Positions 1-10,711 of a stretch of DNA of 64,000 bases are shown one piece after another; position 1 is the stretch's first letter; the number at the start of each line of letters is the position of its first letter. The notes beneath the pieces were generated by a model, which ran no database searches, was not told where the DNA came from, and worked only from the letters and a program-made list of their open reading frames with translations. The stretch covers positions 21,112,142-21,176,141 of the forward strand of contig NC_085049.1 in NCBI RefSeq assembly GCF_963662255.1, in the 5' to 3' direction. Source of the stretch: Cinclus cinclus (Eukaryota; Chordata; Aves; Passeriformes; Cinclidae). The translations under genes were made by a program, and so were the position numbers.

Positions 1-1470
1 TGGCTGGGCTGATGCCCTGGTTGTCCTGCATGTGTTCATGATGGCACTCAAGAGGATCTGCTCCATGACCTTTCCTGGCACCGAGGTAAGGCTGACAGGC
101 CCAGAGCTCCCTGGATCCTCCTTCCAGCCCTTCTTACAGCAGTGTCACACTTCCCTTCACCTGGGACCTCCCTCCCTTCACCTGGGACCTCCCTGGTGAG
201 CCAGAACATCTGGGAAATGATGGAAAGTGGCTCCATGAGCACTGCCACCAGCTCCCTCAGTACCCTTGGGTGGATCCCATCCGGCCCCGTGGACTTGTGC
301 AGCACTGATCAAATATTTCCCTCTGGATTATTTGGGTTTCATTCTGCTCCCTGTCCCTGTCTTCCAGCTCAGGTGGCTGGATGCCCAGAGAACAACTGCT
401 CTTACCATTCTGAGGCAGAAAAGACATTTTTCTCATTCTTTGCCACTATAGGACAGTAAAGGATGAAGATTCTCCTCGTCCCTCCTTTTGTTGCTAATGC
501 ATTAATAGAAATACTGTTGTCTGTGGAAATAAGACATTAAGTTCTAGCTTGGCTTTGGCCCTTCTAATTTTCTCCCTCCATGACCTCACAGCATCTTTGC
601 AGTTCTCCTGAGCTGACTGTTAAGCTGCCTGTCTCTTCTTCCAAAGACTATACATTTTCCTCTTGCACCCTGAGTTCCAGACAAAGCTCTCTGTTAACCA
701 GACTAGTCTTCACTGCTGGCTTGTCTTTGGGCACATGTGCACAGCCTGCTTTAGGATTTCTTTCATGAAAAGTCTCCAGCCTTCCTGGACTCCTTGTCCT
801 TCAGGACTGCCTACCCAGGAAGGCTGTCTGGCCACCTCCTAAACTGGTCAAAATCTGCCCTCCAGCAGTCTAAGGTGGCAGTTCTGCTAATTTCTTTCTG
901 TCCTTCTCTAAGAATTGAAAACTCCAGGAACCTCCTGGACTGTTTCCCTCTGTGTTGAATTTCCAGCAACTGGTAAGTTTAAGGTCTCCATGAAAACAAT
1001 GGTAGTGATCATGAGACTTCTTCTCTCATAGAATGCTTTTATTCTAACATTATAATATAATAGAATATTTCATCAAGCTCTTTCTCCTGGTTGGGTGTAG
1101 CAGACTCCCACCAGGATAACTGCCTTGTTGGCATTGTCTGACAAAACCATTAACATTCAATTCTGTCACTGCCATCAGTAAGATCCAGACAATCCAAACT
1201 CCCAGTCACACAGGGCTGCCCCTCCGCCTCCCCTTCCTTGCCTGAACCTCCTGAAGAGTTTGTACCCTCCCATTGCCCTCCTGGTGTGCCAGTCATCCCA
1301 CCATGTCTCTGCCAAAGTAGCTCTGTCAGAGTTTTCCTGCTGCACAGTGACTTCCAGCTCCTCCTGGTTGTTGCTCCTGCTGTGTGTGTTGGGTTGTAAA
1401 TGTGCTCCAGGCAGGCTGTCTGTTCCACCAGGTGTTTGGGGTGGAGAAGCCCTTGAAGTAGAATGTAGCA
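1..1470 (-). mobile_element. CR1 LINE fragment (ORF2 endonuclease to start of reverse transcriptase), decayed
   Basis: Read on the minus strand this is the ORF2 polyprotein of a chicken-repeat-1 (CR1) non-LTR retrotransposon. Near 1300-1400 the translation contains NNQEELE, VQQEN and ETWWDD followed by GGYKLFRR, the N-terminal part of the CR1 apurinic-type endonuclease. Near 200-300 it contains KSTGPDGIHPRVLREL, the conserved entry to the reverse transcriptase domain. Between them the frame is broken repeatedly. Compared with the CR1 sequence as I remember it, roughly 150-200 bp are missing near 920, between the 'agaattgaaaactc' and 'caggaacctcctgg' segments. About 45 AT-rich bases are added near 1030-1075. 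The copy stops near 1470, so it is 5'-truncated, as most CR1 copies are; its 3' part lies beyond the left edge. It is not expected to encode active protein. The CR1 assignment is firm; the subfamily is not determined. Confidence 0.92.
153..194. repeat. 21-bp perfect tandem duplication inside the CR1 copy
   Basis: A 21-bp unit beginning cccttcacctggg is present twice without a mismatch (153-173 and 174-194). On the minus strand it repeats the residues REVPGEG in frame inside the reverse-transcriptase entry region. Related CR1 copies carry only one such unit as far as I recall, so this is probably a replication-slippage event after insertion. Confidence 0.85.
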
Positions 1471-1855
1471 TTAAAGTAAAATGTTAATTAAAAACTAGTT
1501 TGAGTAAAAATATTGCATAAGCTTGCTTTGAATTAAGTTATGTCACATTTTATTTATTACAGTCTTAGGTCATGGGGTAGCATTCTATTGCCCCTCTGAG
1601 TTTTATCAGGAAATGCAGAAAAACTTAATGCGGAAGTGGTTGCATATAAACTTCAAGACACAGTGTTCTTTGACAAGAATGAATAAGAAATTCAGACAGT
1701 TTTACTGGTGCTGGAAAACATTTTTTCAGTCTCAAGGATCTGGAAAAAAAATTGCAGTATAAAAAGAAAGACACAACTATGAAATACCATATATTCATAG
1801 ACAGCATCTTGAGGCACAGTTTTTCCAGGGCAAGAAAAGTCATGTTGATCTCTAA
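1471..1855. other. AT-rich unique DNA, nothing recognised
   Basis: A short spacer between the CR1 end and the CpG-rich island. It has A- and T-rich runs but no repeat family, splice pair or RNA gene that I can identify. The stop end of a 235-codon minus-strand open frame lies here; I regard that frame as chance (see the rejected list). Confidence 0.6.
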
Positions 1856-1954
1856 GTGCAGGCCGTCGACAGTGGGTTGAGCAGGACGCGGGAGCCGGAG
1901 TTCCTGCGGGAGCCGCGGTTTTTGCGGGAGCGGGCGCTGCAGGGCCAGGCGCGG

Positions 1955-1968
1955 CCGGCAGGTGGCAG
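1955..1968 (+). promoter_or_regulatory. CTCF-like binding site
   Basis: The 14-mer ccggcaggtggcag matches the commonly used CTCF core CCASYAGRKGGCRS at 13 of 14 positions; only the third base (g for A) differs. It sits in the CpG-rich segment, where CTCF occupancy is common. A single motif match is weak proof of binding. Confidence 0.35.
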
Positions 1969-2010
1969 CACAGGGAAACAAGGCCCGCGGGCAGGGCTGG
2001 ACCGCGCCGG

Positions 2011-2060
2011 GGATCCGGGGGGATCCGGCGGGATCCGGGGGGATCCGGGGGGATCCGGGG
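2011..2060. repeat. Five-unit 10-bp tandem array (GGATCCGGGG)
   Basis: Five consecutive 10-bp units read ggatccgggg; unit 2 ends in ggcg instead of gggg. Each unit contains a GGATCC palindrome and a run of four to six G at the junctions, so four or more G-tracts with short loops are available for quadruplex formation on the plus strand. The near identity of the units suggests recent expansion, and length variation between individuals is likely. Confidence 0.9.
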
Positions 2061-2285
2061 CTGAGACAGGGGCGAGAAGGGCGACCCAGGGGCTGATCTA
2101 GGGGTGATTCAGGTGTGAGACAGGTGTGGGAAGTGTGAGAGGGGGGACCCAGGGGCTGATCTAAGGGTGTTCCCGGTGCGAGACCGGGTGGATCAAGAGC
2201 TGAGACAGGGGTAAGACGGGTGCGATTCAGGGAGTGATCTAGGGGGGAGCCAGGCTGTGAGGCAGGGGTGACACAGTGAGGGGAG
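2061..2285. repeat. Degenerate GC-rich minisatellite
   Basis: Variants of two short motifs recur imperfectly: 'ctgagacaggggtgagac' (for example near 2061, 2112, 2200 and 2258) and 'ggggctgatctaggggtg' (near 2089, 2150 and 2235). The units differ by substitutions and short indels, so this is an old, diverged tandem repeat continuing from the younger 10-bp array beside it. The proline-rich minus-strand open frame here is a by-product of stop-free GC-rich repetition. Confidence 0.65.
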
Positions 2286-2290
2286 GGATG

Positions 2291-5200
2291 GCCCAGAGCC
2301 TGCCTGTCCTGCCGCTCCTGCTTTCCAGACACAGCCTCGGGCTCCAGAAGACTTCGCTGTGTGTTGCTGCAAACCCCGCGTTCTGTGGAAGCTTTGCAGA
2401 ATGTTTGTATCTGCGTATATTTACACTGGTGTTTGTCTGCAAAACTTCCGATGTTCTGGTAGTTATATGGTATGAAGAGTTATGAATTCTGATGTCCTGC
2501 TGAAAGAAATCACTAAAGCAAAGTGGAGAAGTATAAATTGTAATTGGGGCTGTCAGCTTATGTGCAGTTCAGAAAAGAAGTAAAACCTTACAGCTGGTTC
2601 TCCCTGCACAGATATTTGTTAACATTTGGTCATCCAGAGTGAGAAATTGCAAATAACTTATATGCTGTGAACATATTAGGTGTTGCTTTCTCCTTGGTGA
2701 TGTGTGCCATGAGTGTATGTGTGTGTTCCCAGAAGAGGAACAAGGAGGAGTGAATTTAGAAGGTTTAATTTTCATCTTTATCTTAAAATATGCTTTAGTA
2801 CCATCTGCAGCTTAGGGAGCATCTGCAGCACATGCTTACGGTGTTGTTCTGCATGCTTTAGGGTGTTCTCTCCCTTGAACTTTTGTTCTTATTAAAGAAG
2901 ACACAGGATTGAAACCATGAGCATGTGCCTTTTCATGGGGTGCACATATGCAGTTATTTATACTGCACTGGTGATTTATGCTGTTGCCAGACATGCCATT
3001 TCACAGTTCCATTTAAAAATTGTGAGCAGAATTTGAGGCATAGACAAAAAAGTAACCAGTGACCCATCAAGATGAAGAAGTTAAGGGGGAACATCATTGC
3101 TTCTATGATTCTGTTTTCTTTTTGAATTTGCCTTTCATTTTATTTTGGCATGGATATTTAAAAAAAAAAGTGGTATGCATTTAAAATTAAAAGAACTCTG
3201 ACAGAGGTGAACCAAATACTCGGCAATTTGTTTAAACCTCAGTCTGCTTGGCTAGTCTTCTACTGGTTGGCTGGTGATTTTTCTGTATTGCCTTCTAAAA
3301 AAAACAGAAAAAAAAGAAAAGAAAAATAGTAAGAAACTTACCTTATTGTATCTATAGAGCTATGGATATCTGTAGAGCTCTGTGAGTATTTTACAGATAT
3401 TTGATGATATTTGATTGGTGTGGCACAAGTTTATGCCCTGGTGAATTTTTGCTTACTGAGAGTTCAGTCTTAGAAGATTTTAGAAGCTTAACACGATGTA
3501 TTTGTGGGGTAAATCGATTGAGACAGGTACCAAACCCCCTCTGTTTCACTTAACACACACTGAGCTTCTGCATGTATTAATTAACACTTGCTTTAATCGT
3601 GCCAGTGTTATTCCAGAGATTTTAAAATGCCTGGTATTCTTTTTCACAGGTCAAATAATATAATATGTTTTCACAATTTTATTCCGTTCTAAGGACATAG
3701 AATTAATCTGTTTGATTTTAATTGATCTCAATTTAAAAATGTGTTTATTGAGTCAGTTTTTAAAAGTGATTATCCTATGCTTCAGACAGAGCCTGTTGTT
3801 AAAGCACTTTTAAAAAGGAGTATCCCTTGGTAATTAAAACCCTCCCCTACAGCTGGGTGGCCGTGTTCTTGCTGTGCTGACACAGGCTTGGCCTTGCCCT
3901 CACACAACAGACACAGCACAGTCTCATCCTGCAGTGCATGGTGTGGGTGAACAGCACAATTTTGCACTCATTGCAGGCCAGTGCTTTTGTGGTGTTAATT
4001 TGAAATACCATCTTTTAGTTTATTATCCATGTGGAACTGGCACTCTTGAAATCTAGAAGCAAAGAAACCAGAAGTGGAAGTTGAGAAATTCCATTGACCC
4101 AGTTAACTGTAATTGCAGGGTTAGAACTGAGGCCAAGAAGTTTGAGTTCTGCATGTAATGTTTCAGTGCACAGCCCCATTTGAATGGCATTACCTCATCT
4201 CACATCCATTTGGGAAAAGAGTTCCAAATCCCACAACAGCTCTAAGTTATTCAAGGTCATTGTATGACCAGAATGGGGGGAATTCTTTTTATCTTTTTAG
4301 TTACAAGGGGATGCTTAAAACTCTGATGCAGCACTGCATCTGTTACGATTGGTTTGATTGTGGTAAAATGTGTTTGTCAGACAATTCTTCTGCTTTGCCT
4401 TTCCCACGTGTTCCATGTGTCAGCTGGAAGTGAGTGATTGCAGTGTCAGGAAGAAGGAAAGTATAAATATTCTAAGGTGCTTTGTAAAATACTGGCTTTC
4501 TGTGAGCAAATGGCATCAATTGGAACAAATGACATACTGCTTCCAGTGATGTAATCCAGAAAGTCTGAATTGCTTTTAATGCTTCCAGCCCGAATAAATT
4601 CCTTTTCTCTTGAGTTCTGCCCAGTAATCAGCTTTTATATTGCAAGCAGCAGGCTTGATCTGTGCTTATTCCTTCATTTTGAAAATTCTGTGGTAGAAAA
4701 GGCAGGTGGAAAAAACCTAAACACATTGTATGGCAGTATTAGTGTATCAGAAGTATCTGAAGGTTGGTATTTTTTTATAACATTGCTCAGTGAGCTGCAG
4801 CAGTGTTCTTTTTTTAAATGGGCATATTTTTATTATGCTGCAAATAGTGATAGGGATAATGGGATAAGTTATACAGTTGAAAAAATTAAGCTGGGAGTGG
4901 GCTTTGGGTTTTTTTTAATCCATATCCATTTTTGTATATGTAGATGTAAATGTCATTGCAATGAAATGAAGCAGTGAAATAATGTATTGAGTAAAATACA
5001 CATGAATGCAGATTTTTTTGTATATATAACAGGTGACAATGTGATTAGAAATAGAAAACATGGAATTTTTAAGTGCTGGCTAAAGCACTAGGTTGATTTT
5101 CTGGGATATTTTTTAGATCTTGAAATAATTCTCATTACCATTAAGAAAATGTCATAGTTGTGAGATCAGAATTTGGAAGGATCTTTGTTTCATTTAAGAC

Positions 5201-6924
5201 TTTTCTGAAAATTATGTTACATTCTGTTGTTTATTTTATAAATTTCTCCCAGTCTCTGGCACAAGGACCATGTCTTTTGAAATGAGTCTGTCAAACAAAG
5301 GCTTTGAATGTCTGTGTTGATTAACATTTGTGATTTCTTGATACATACAATGTAGTATTGCTGAATTGTATCTTATTATTTATTTAAATTAACTATCCAG
5401 TTAATTATTGAAATTAACAATAAAGTTTCCTGTAAACACTTCTGTTAACACTCCTTTCTACTACTTTCAGAGAATCAGGTAATTAACACGTGCCCATCCT
5501 GAGTCCTGTGATCCCTCAGAATGCCCTTGGCTGCCCTAGAATATTCTGTGAAGATAATATGTGATTACATATGAGTGAAGGCAGCAGGATACAGCTGGCA
5601 AAGTATTTACTACTTCAGAGAAAGTGTCTATTTTTTGGAGTTTGAAAGCAGAAGCTACCACAACTCTTCTGTTATTTAATCTAAATTAGTAGGGTTGGAT
5701 GTTTTTTTTCCTCGAATTGAACTCTGTCATTTTTAAGGGCTCAGTCTACTGTTTTATTACTGGTTTGGTTTTTGTTTTTTTTTATGCAACAGTCTCTGGT
5801 AGCTTTTTCCAAAATTTGCTGTTATTTTTACAAGTGTAACTGCTTGTTGAAATACAAAAGCATTATGATAAGTTTTTAAATTTTAAGTACACTTCCTATG
5901 TCACATATACATCTACTGAACATTCTCAATGGCTTCATTGTTCCTTTAATATGCTTAAGTTACTTTTTCATTATTTTTGTCAAAACAAAATTAAGAAATG
6001 AAGTTGTTTATTTCTTTGTGTTTATCTTGAAGGCAATCAGTGGTAAAAATATGTAAGTAATAATGCAAAAATTGCTTATAATTCTGCAGGTGTTATGAAG
6101 TGTATTTCTCAAATTAGTCCAGTAGATACTGCTTTTGGAAATACTTTCTTTTGGTGTAGCTTATGAAGAAATTTATCTGAAAACTTTTTGTTTGCAGAGT
6201 ATAGAAAAGCCTTCCAGTGCTCAGCTTTTCAATATTTAGATAAACTGACTAATGGAAAAAGGACTGATTGATTAGACACATCATATGGTGCCATTTGAAT
6301 TCCCAATATAATGCTTTTTGTTGTACAGGCAGTAATGTAGTTTGCTATAAGGCAAAATATAGGAAAACAGTTATGTTCTTACAAGAAAAAGAGCCTCCCC
6401 TTATAATCTAAAGAATAAATTATCTCTGAAAATCAGTCCAGGGGAAAGGAAAAATCATGGAATTGAATCCTTGATTCCTTTTTTTCCTGAGCAGTTCCTT
6501 TTGCAGAACCCTGTGGTGGCACTCTCTTCAGCTGTCGGTGACCTGAGGAGGGCAGGCACTGGGAATTGCTGCCTGTTGTGCTGGCAAGGCTGGAGCTTGG
6601 CGAATCTCTGCATTTTTATGACTTTAGTTTTTTAATTTTTACCTACCCATACATGTATGTAACATCGGTTTGATATAAGAAGAGTTCACTATCAACTTCC
6701 CTCTCAATTAGCATTTCTCAGTGACATTTCCTCTAACATTACAACTAGGAGTTTCACACAGATGCCCTTACAAAAGAAAGGGAAAAAAAATTACTGAAAT
6801 GTTTTATCCTCCCTCAGTGGAATTTGGAATTTCCTGCATTGTTCTCTGGGCATCTGGGATAGGCAAAAGTCCTGTGTAGTTCACTAACACATTTTGCATA
6901 AATATTTGTGACAGATTTGTAAAA
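2291..6924. other. AT-rich noncoding DNA, no gene recognised
   Basis: Unique-looking AT-rich sequence with scattered A and T runs (for example near 3160, 3300 and 5770). The longest open stretch, 4570-4977 plus strand, encodes a low-plausibility string with phenylalanine- and cysteine-rich runs and no family motif. No interspersed repeat could be assigned by eye. Very old repeats would not be visible this way. Confidence 0.55.
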
Positions 6925-6956
6925 CCCCTCTTCCCTCCTTCCCCTCCTCCCCTCCC
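6925..6956 (+). repeat. 32-nt homopyrimidine tract
   Basis: An uninterrupted C/T run (cccctcttccctccttcccc and onward) with no purine for 32 bases. Such tracts can form triplex (H-DNA) or, on the opposite strand, G-rich structures. No splice site follows it closely enough to make it an obvious polypyrimidine tract of an intron. Confidence 0.8.
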
Positions 6957-9900
6957 ATTTCATAGCTAGAAACAGCCAGGAGCTCTGTATCAGTGCTAAA
7001 GCATCGCTCAGTTCCCTTTGGTTGTAAATCCCACTATATTATGCTTTTAAATTGTGAGTTTTTCCACATAAAGCTTTACATTGGGTGTCTCTACATAACT
7101 TGTTTTACATATTCTTGATTTGAATGTTTCTTCCCTTTTGATCTGTGTTTGATTAAATCAGTTGTGCAAATGGCTCTGCTGGTGTCAGCAGAACTGCTGG
7201 CTGGAGTGTAAATGCTGAGGCTTGGTGGCCCAGATGGTAAACTCACATGACCTTGGAGCTTGTAGCTCTAAACTATGCAAGAATGGGCACTCCTAAAACA
7301 GGAATTACGCCCCTTAAGTGCCTTTTTGGCACTTGGTCTATGACCCAGCCCTCAGCTGTTCAGGGATGCACAAGAGGTGTGTCAGTAACAGCCTCTAGGC
7401 TGCTTATTGGAATACCATCCTCTGCTCTGAGCTGCACATGGCTCTCTCTAATACTCTGTGAGGAGGGATTGGTTTCATTGTTGCGGTTCTTTTTAGGGTA
7501 CCACTCCTGCTGTACTTGGACTTTCCACTTCCCAGGAGTAGACGAAACAGTACATGGAGGTAGTTGGTTGTAGTTAGTATCTTCTTGCTTCTTAAGTCTA
7601 TGACTTAGGCAACTGGTAATTGCTGTTGGCTATTAAAAAAAAGGCTTTTGAAATTATATGGGCAAGACATTTTGGCAGAAAACAAAGCACCCTTGAATTA
7701 AACTTAGACCATGTTGCACTTCTGAGCTTCGTGTTTTAGAGCAAAAGACCAGATTTAAAAGAAAAATTAGAGAACTTTCAAGATATTTATTTTCCTTATT
7801 GCTTCCTTAATTATCTTCTTCCTCTGAAGAAATACTGATCTCCTACCTGTCTCTTCTGCTTTGTTTCAGAGTGACTTATATACTTCACCAAAGCTAGTAG
7901 CCAGTTACTATGAGCATGAAGCTTTATTTTAACATGGTATTTGGAATTCAGTGTTACCTAATTTTTACCTAGGATTCTTCTCCTTCCTGTCAGTCTCCTA
8001 AGAGGTGTTGCAGAAAAATGCCTCATTGCTAAGTAATAGATGCACACAAAGGCAATTGGCACTTGGATACAACTGAGAAGCCCTTACTTGTGTGAAACTG
8101 CTGTAATGTGTCACATTAGTTTGTCACATAAAGTGGTGATGTAGTTGTAGTGTGGTAAAATCAAGCTTATTTAATCTGTAGGTGGTAGTTTGGTTTTATA
8201 TCCCTGCATAGAAAGAAATTTAGGCTTAAAAAAGGTAGTCTGTGGCTCTGGCAGGTTTGTGCTCTTACTAAACCTCTAGTCCTCTGTTCTTATTTGAGGC
8301 TCTAGTGTCTCTATTTTGGGTCCTTTGCAGTTCCATGGCAGGCACTGAGGCCTGGTCAGCAAAAGCAGATGACCAAGTTGTCTTCCTGGCATTGTTGCTA
8401 CCTGCTGGGGAAATACCAAGTCACTTCTCTCTTACTCCTTTTCACCTTCCTTGTAATGGGCATAATGACAATGACTTATTCTACTGTCTGTAAGTGAAAT
8501 ATCTGTAGGTAAACATTTCTTCATTAGAGAATTTGTACCCTTGAAAACAAAATATTTCAAAACACTGAAAAGAAACTCTCTGTAAAACCCTGCTTTAAGC
8601 ATGTGCATCTGGTCGTCTGTCAGCCTGTGTCATTTGCCAACCAAATATGATTTTGGGTGATGAACCCCAGTGTCCAACACAGAAATGTTTCCCTGGAGCT
8701 GTTCAGTCTACAGATGTTTGCCCTGCCCTTCTGCCTCAATGTCTCCAGTCTGGATGTAATCAGTGATCTCATTTGCAGTCGAAGTCTCTAGAGAAGTGAT
8801 AAACAGTACCTTGCATCCTCATCCATCTGTGTCCTCAGCGATGTAATCGAATTATTGGTCGGGTGCAGTTCAGTCCCACTGGTTGACTTGCATGGCATCA
8901 GTGTCAGGGCTGAGTACACTTCATTGCCACTGCCACGCTGTCATACCCCCCATGGAAATGGTTTGCAATGTGTTTCTTATAGGTCAGCAGTGTCACAGAG
9001 CGAACTGCTGTGTTTTCCTTCGGTTCCTGTAACATCCATGGTTCTGTTTCCTGGGCCATTTGATCTCTCTGAGCATTACTGGCAATGGGATTTTGACATG
9101 CCAGAGTGTAGCTCTTGGTGGCTGGAGTCTTGAGTAACCTGTAACTTCCATAACTAGTGACTTGGGCAACTAGTAAATGCAAAGTTCCTGAAAGGCTGAT
9201 CTGTTTCCCTGAAACATCTTTTCAGTGCCCGAATAGTTAGTATTGACATCAGCCAACAGCCTGATTTTTGAGACAGAATTCTGCAATGCAAACAGTACCC
9301 CTGCTGCTTCACAGTCCAGTCCTATGAAGGTGGTGTTTCATAGCCATTCCCTTGTACCATGTAGGAGAATGAAATGCTATAGTAGATCCATAACAGTGCA
9401 ACATAGTACTGTTTAATGCTTTTATGGAGTTAAGGACCAGGAGATCATTCAAACAGAGTACTGCTCAAAACTCAAACCCGAGCCCTGTTTGCCCTGTTCA
9501 GGATTTACCATAAGATCAGAGATATTTCAGTGTAAACTATCTGATGATGTTGTGAGACAGCTAATATATATTAAGAACAAGAAGTGGTCCCTCATTGTAC
9601 CATCCCCTGTCCTGCCCTACCTGATAAGGGTTTCTGACAGAGACTTGCTGTTCTAGAAACACTCTCCAGCTTGGGAGCAGATGCATTATATCTGCAGCAC
9701 AATAGTTACTGCAGACAGTGGTGCCAAGAAGTCAGGCATGGGACAAGCATGGGGAAATGTCCCTGTGTTCTTACCTTCTTTATTCACCCCCTGAAATGGT
9801 CATTTCAGGATGCAAATGGCGAAGGCTGGAACGGTCTGAGTGTACTGGAAAATGCAGTGATAGACTGTTAGAGAGGCAGTGTCTCTTGAGTGTTTCAGAT

Positions 9901-10687
9901 AAATATCAGTGTAAAAGAAAACTGGAAGGAACATTCTGGGAGGGATCAGCATTCTATATCTTTAGATCTTGGTGGATCTCTGGAAGGTGACTGTGGGCTG
10001 TGGGCTGGCAGAATTAACAGGCAAAAGCATAAATACTAAGTTCACACATCCTTTGCTTAAGTGGCTCATGCCTGTGATTCCTAAATGTGAATCAGAAACC
10101 GTGCCAAAATTTGGGAGTGTCTGAATGCAAGATGTAATAGTGTAATACCTTATGCCATAAAATACCTTCAGTAGTAACACTGCAAAATATAATTTACTTT
10201 CTTATGGGTTCATGCAGATTGCAAAGACCAGCCGTGCATGGAACACTTTGAAGCTGTGCTGCATTCCCCACATCCATAAGGCAGGCTCAGTAAAACTCCA
10301 GGCTGGGTTAACTGTTCCAAGGTAGCAGCAGTTAACACCCTCTGTCTTAATCTCTTGTTACATTCTTATGTGGGGAGATAACTCCCAATTCACTTGACTT
10401 GACCCATTCACGTTGACTTGGAAGATTCATAATGTTCTAATGAAAAAGGAACTACAGAACTAGCACACTGACTTCTCTGCTCAGAGGAAACAGCATGGAG
10501 AAAGTTTCCATTCAAATAATACACTAAATTACCCACTTGACCAAAGTATTGAGAACAAAAGATGCTGATACTGATAGCTCCCACTCCTCCCTTGGAGAAA
10601 AACTTTTTTTTTTAAACACATGCAATAGTTAATTAACTATTTTAAAAGTGCCTCTAAAAATACTAAACTGTTAAGGTTTCTGTGTTT
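6957..10687. other. Noncoding DNA, possibly containing very old repeat relics
   Basis: Composition becomes more mixed between about 7200 and 9700 than in the flanks, with moderately long open stretches on both strands (7247-7573 plus; 8904-9182 minus). Neither resembles a protein family I know. Short motifs such as 'gacttaggcaactggtaa' (near 7606) and 'gacttgggcaactagtaa' (near 9159) look alike, so relics of an ancient repeat are conceivable, but the similarity does not extend. No gene call is supported. Confidence 0.45.
9790..9809. repeat. Inverted repeat, 9-bp arms
   Basis: Perfect arms cctgaaatg and catttcagg are separated by two bases. A short hairpin or cruciform candidate with no associated gene. 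Arms this short are expected by chance in a window this size. Confidence 0.5.
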
Positions 10688-10711
10688 GGGGGGGGGGGGG
10701 GGGGGGCGGGG
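10688..10711 (+). repeat. Poly(G) run (19 G, then CGGGG)
   Basis: Nineteen consecutive G followed by C and four to five more G. Long mononucleotide G runs are rare in vertebrate DNA and are length-unstable; they are also prone to sequencing and assembly error, so the exact count should be treated with caution. A quadruplex is possible. Confidence 0.9.

Larger units (their letters stand above)
1856..2290. promoter_or_regulatory. CpG-rich island-like segment
   Basis: The base composition changes sharply from AT-rich flanks to G+C-rich DNA with many CpG dinucleotides, densest from 1862 to about 2060 (for example gccgtcgac, gacgcgggagccgg, gcgcggccgg). It includes a short tandem array and a degenerate minisatellite, listed separately. 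Vertebrate CpG islands often mark promoters or CTCF sites, so a promoter of an unannotated transcript is possible. However, I see no TATA box or clear exon start, and GC-rich tandem repeats alone also produce such a profile. The island-like composition is directly visible; the regulatory role is inference. Confidence 0.45.

Noticed and set aside
1625..2332. 235-codon minus-strand open frame, proline-rich
   Set aside because: It runs through the GC-rich minisatellite, where stops are rare, then into AT-rich unrelated sequence. It shows no domain, and the proline-rich part is simply the translated repeat.
7555..7578. let-7-like string with an intact GAGGTAG seed
   Set aside because: The rest of the mature sequence does not match and no complementary arm lies within a hairpin distance, so it is not a microRNA precursor.
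7597..9180. Similar 20-30 bp strings near 7606 and 9159 as possible paired LTRs
   Set aside because: The similarity does not extend beyond about 30 bp and the intervening DNA shows no retroviral motif.
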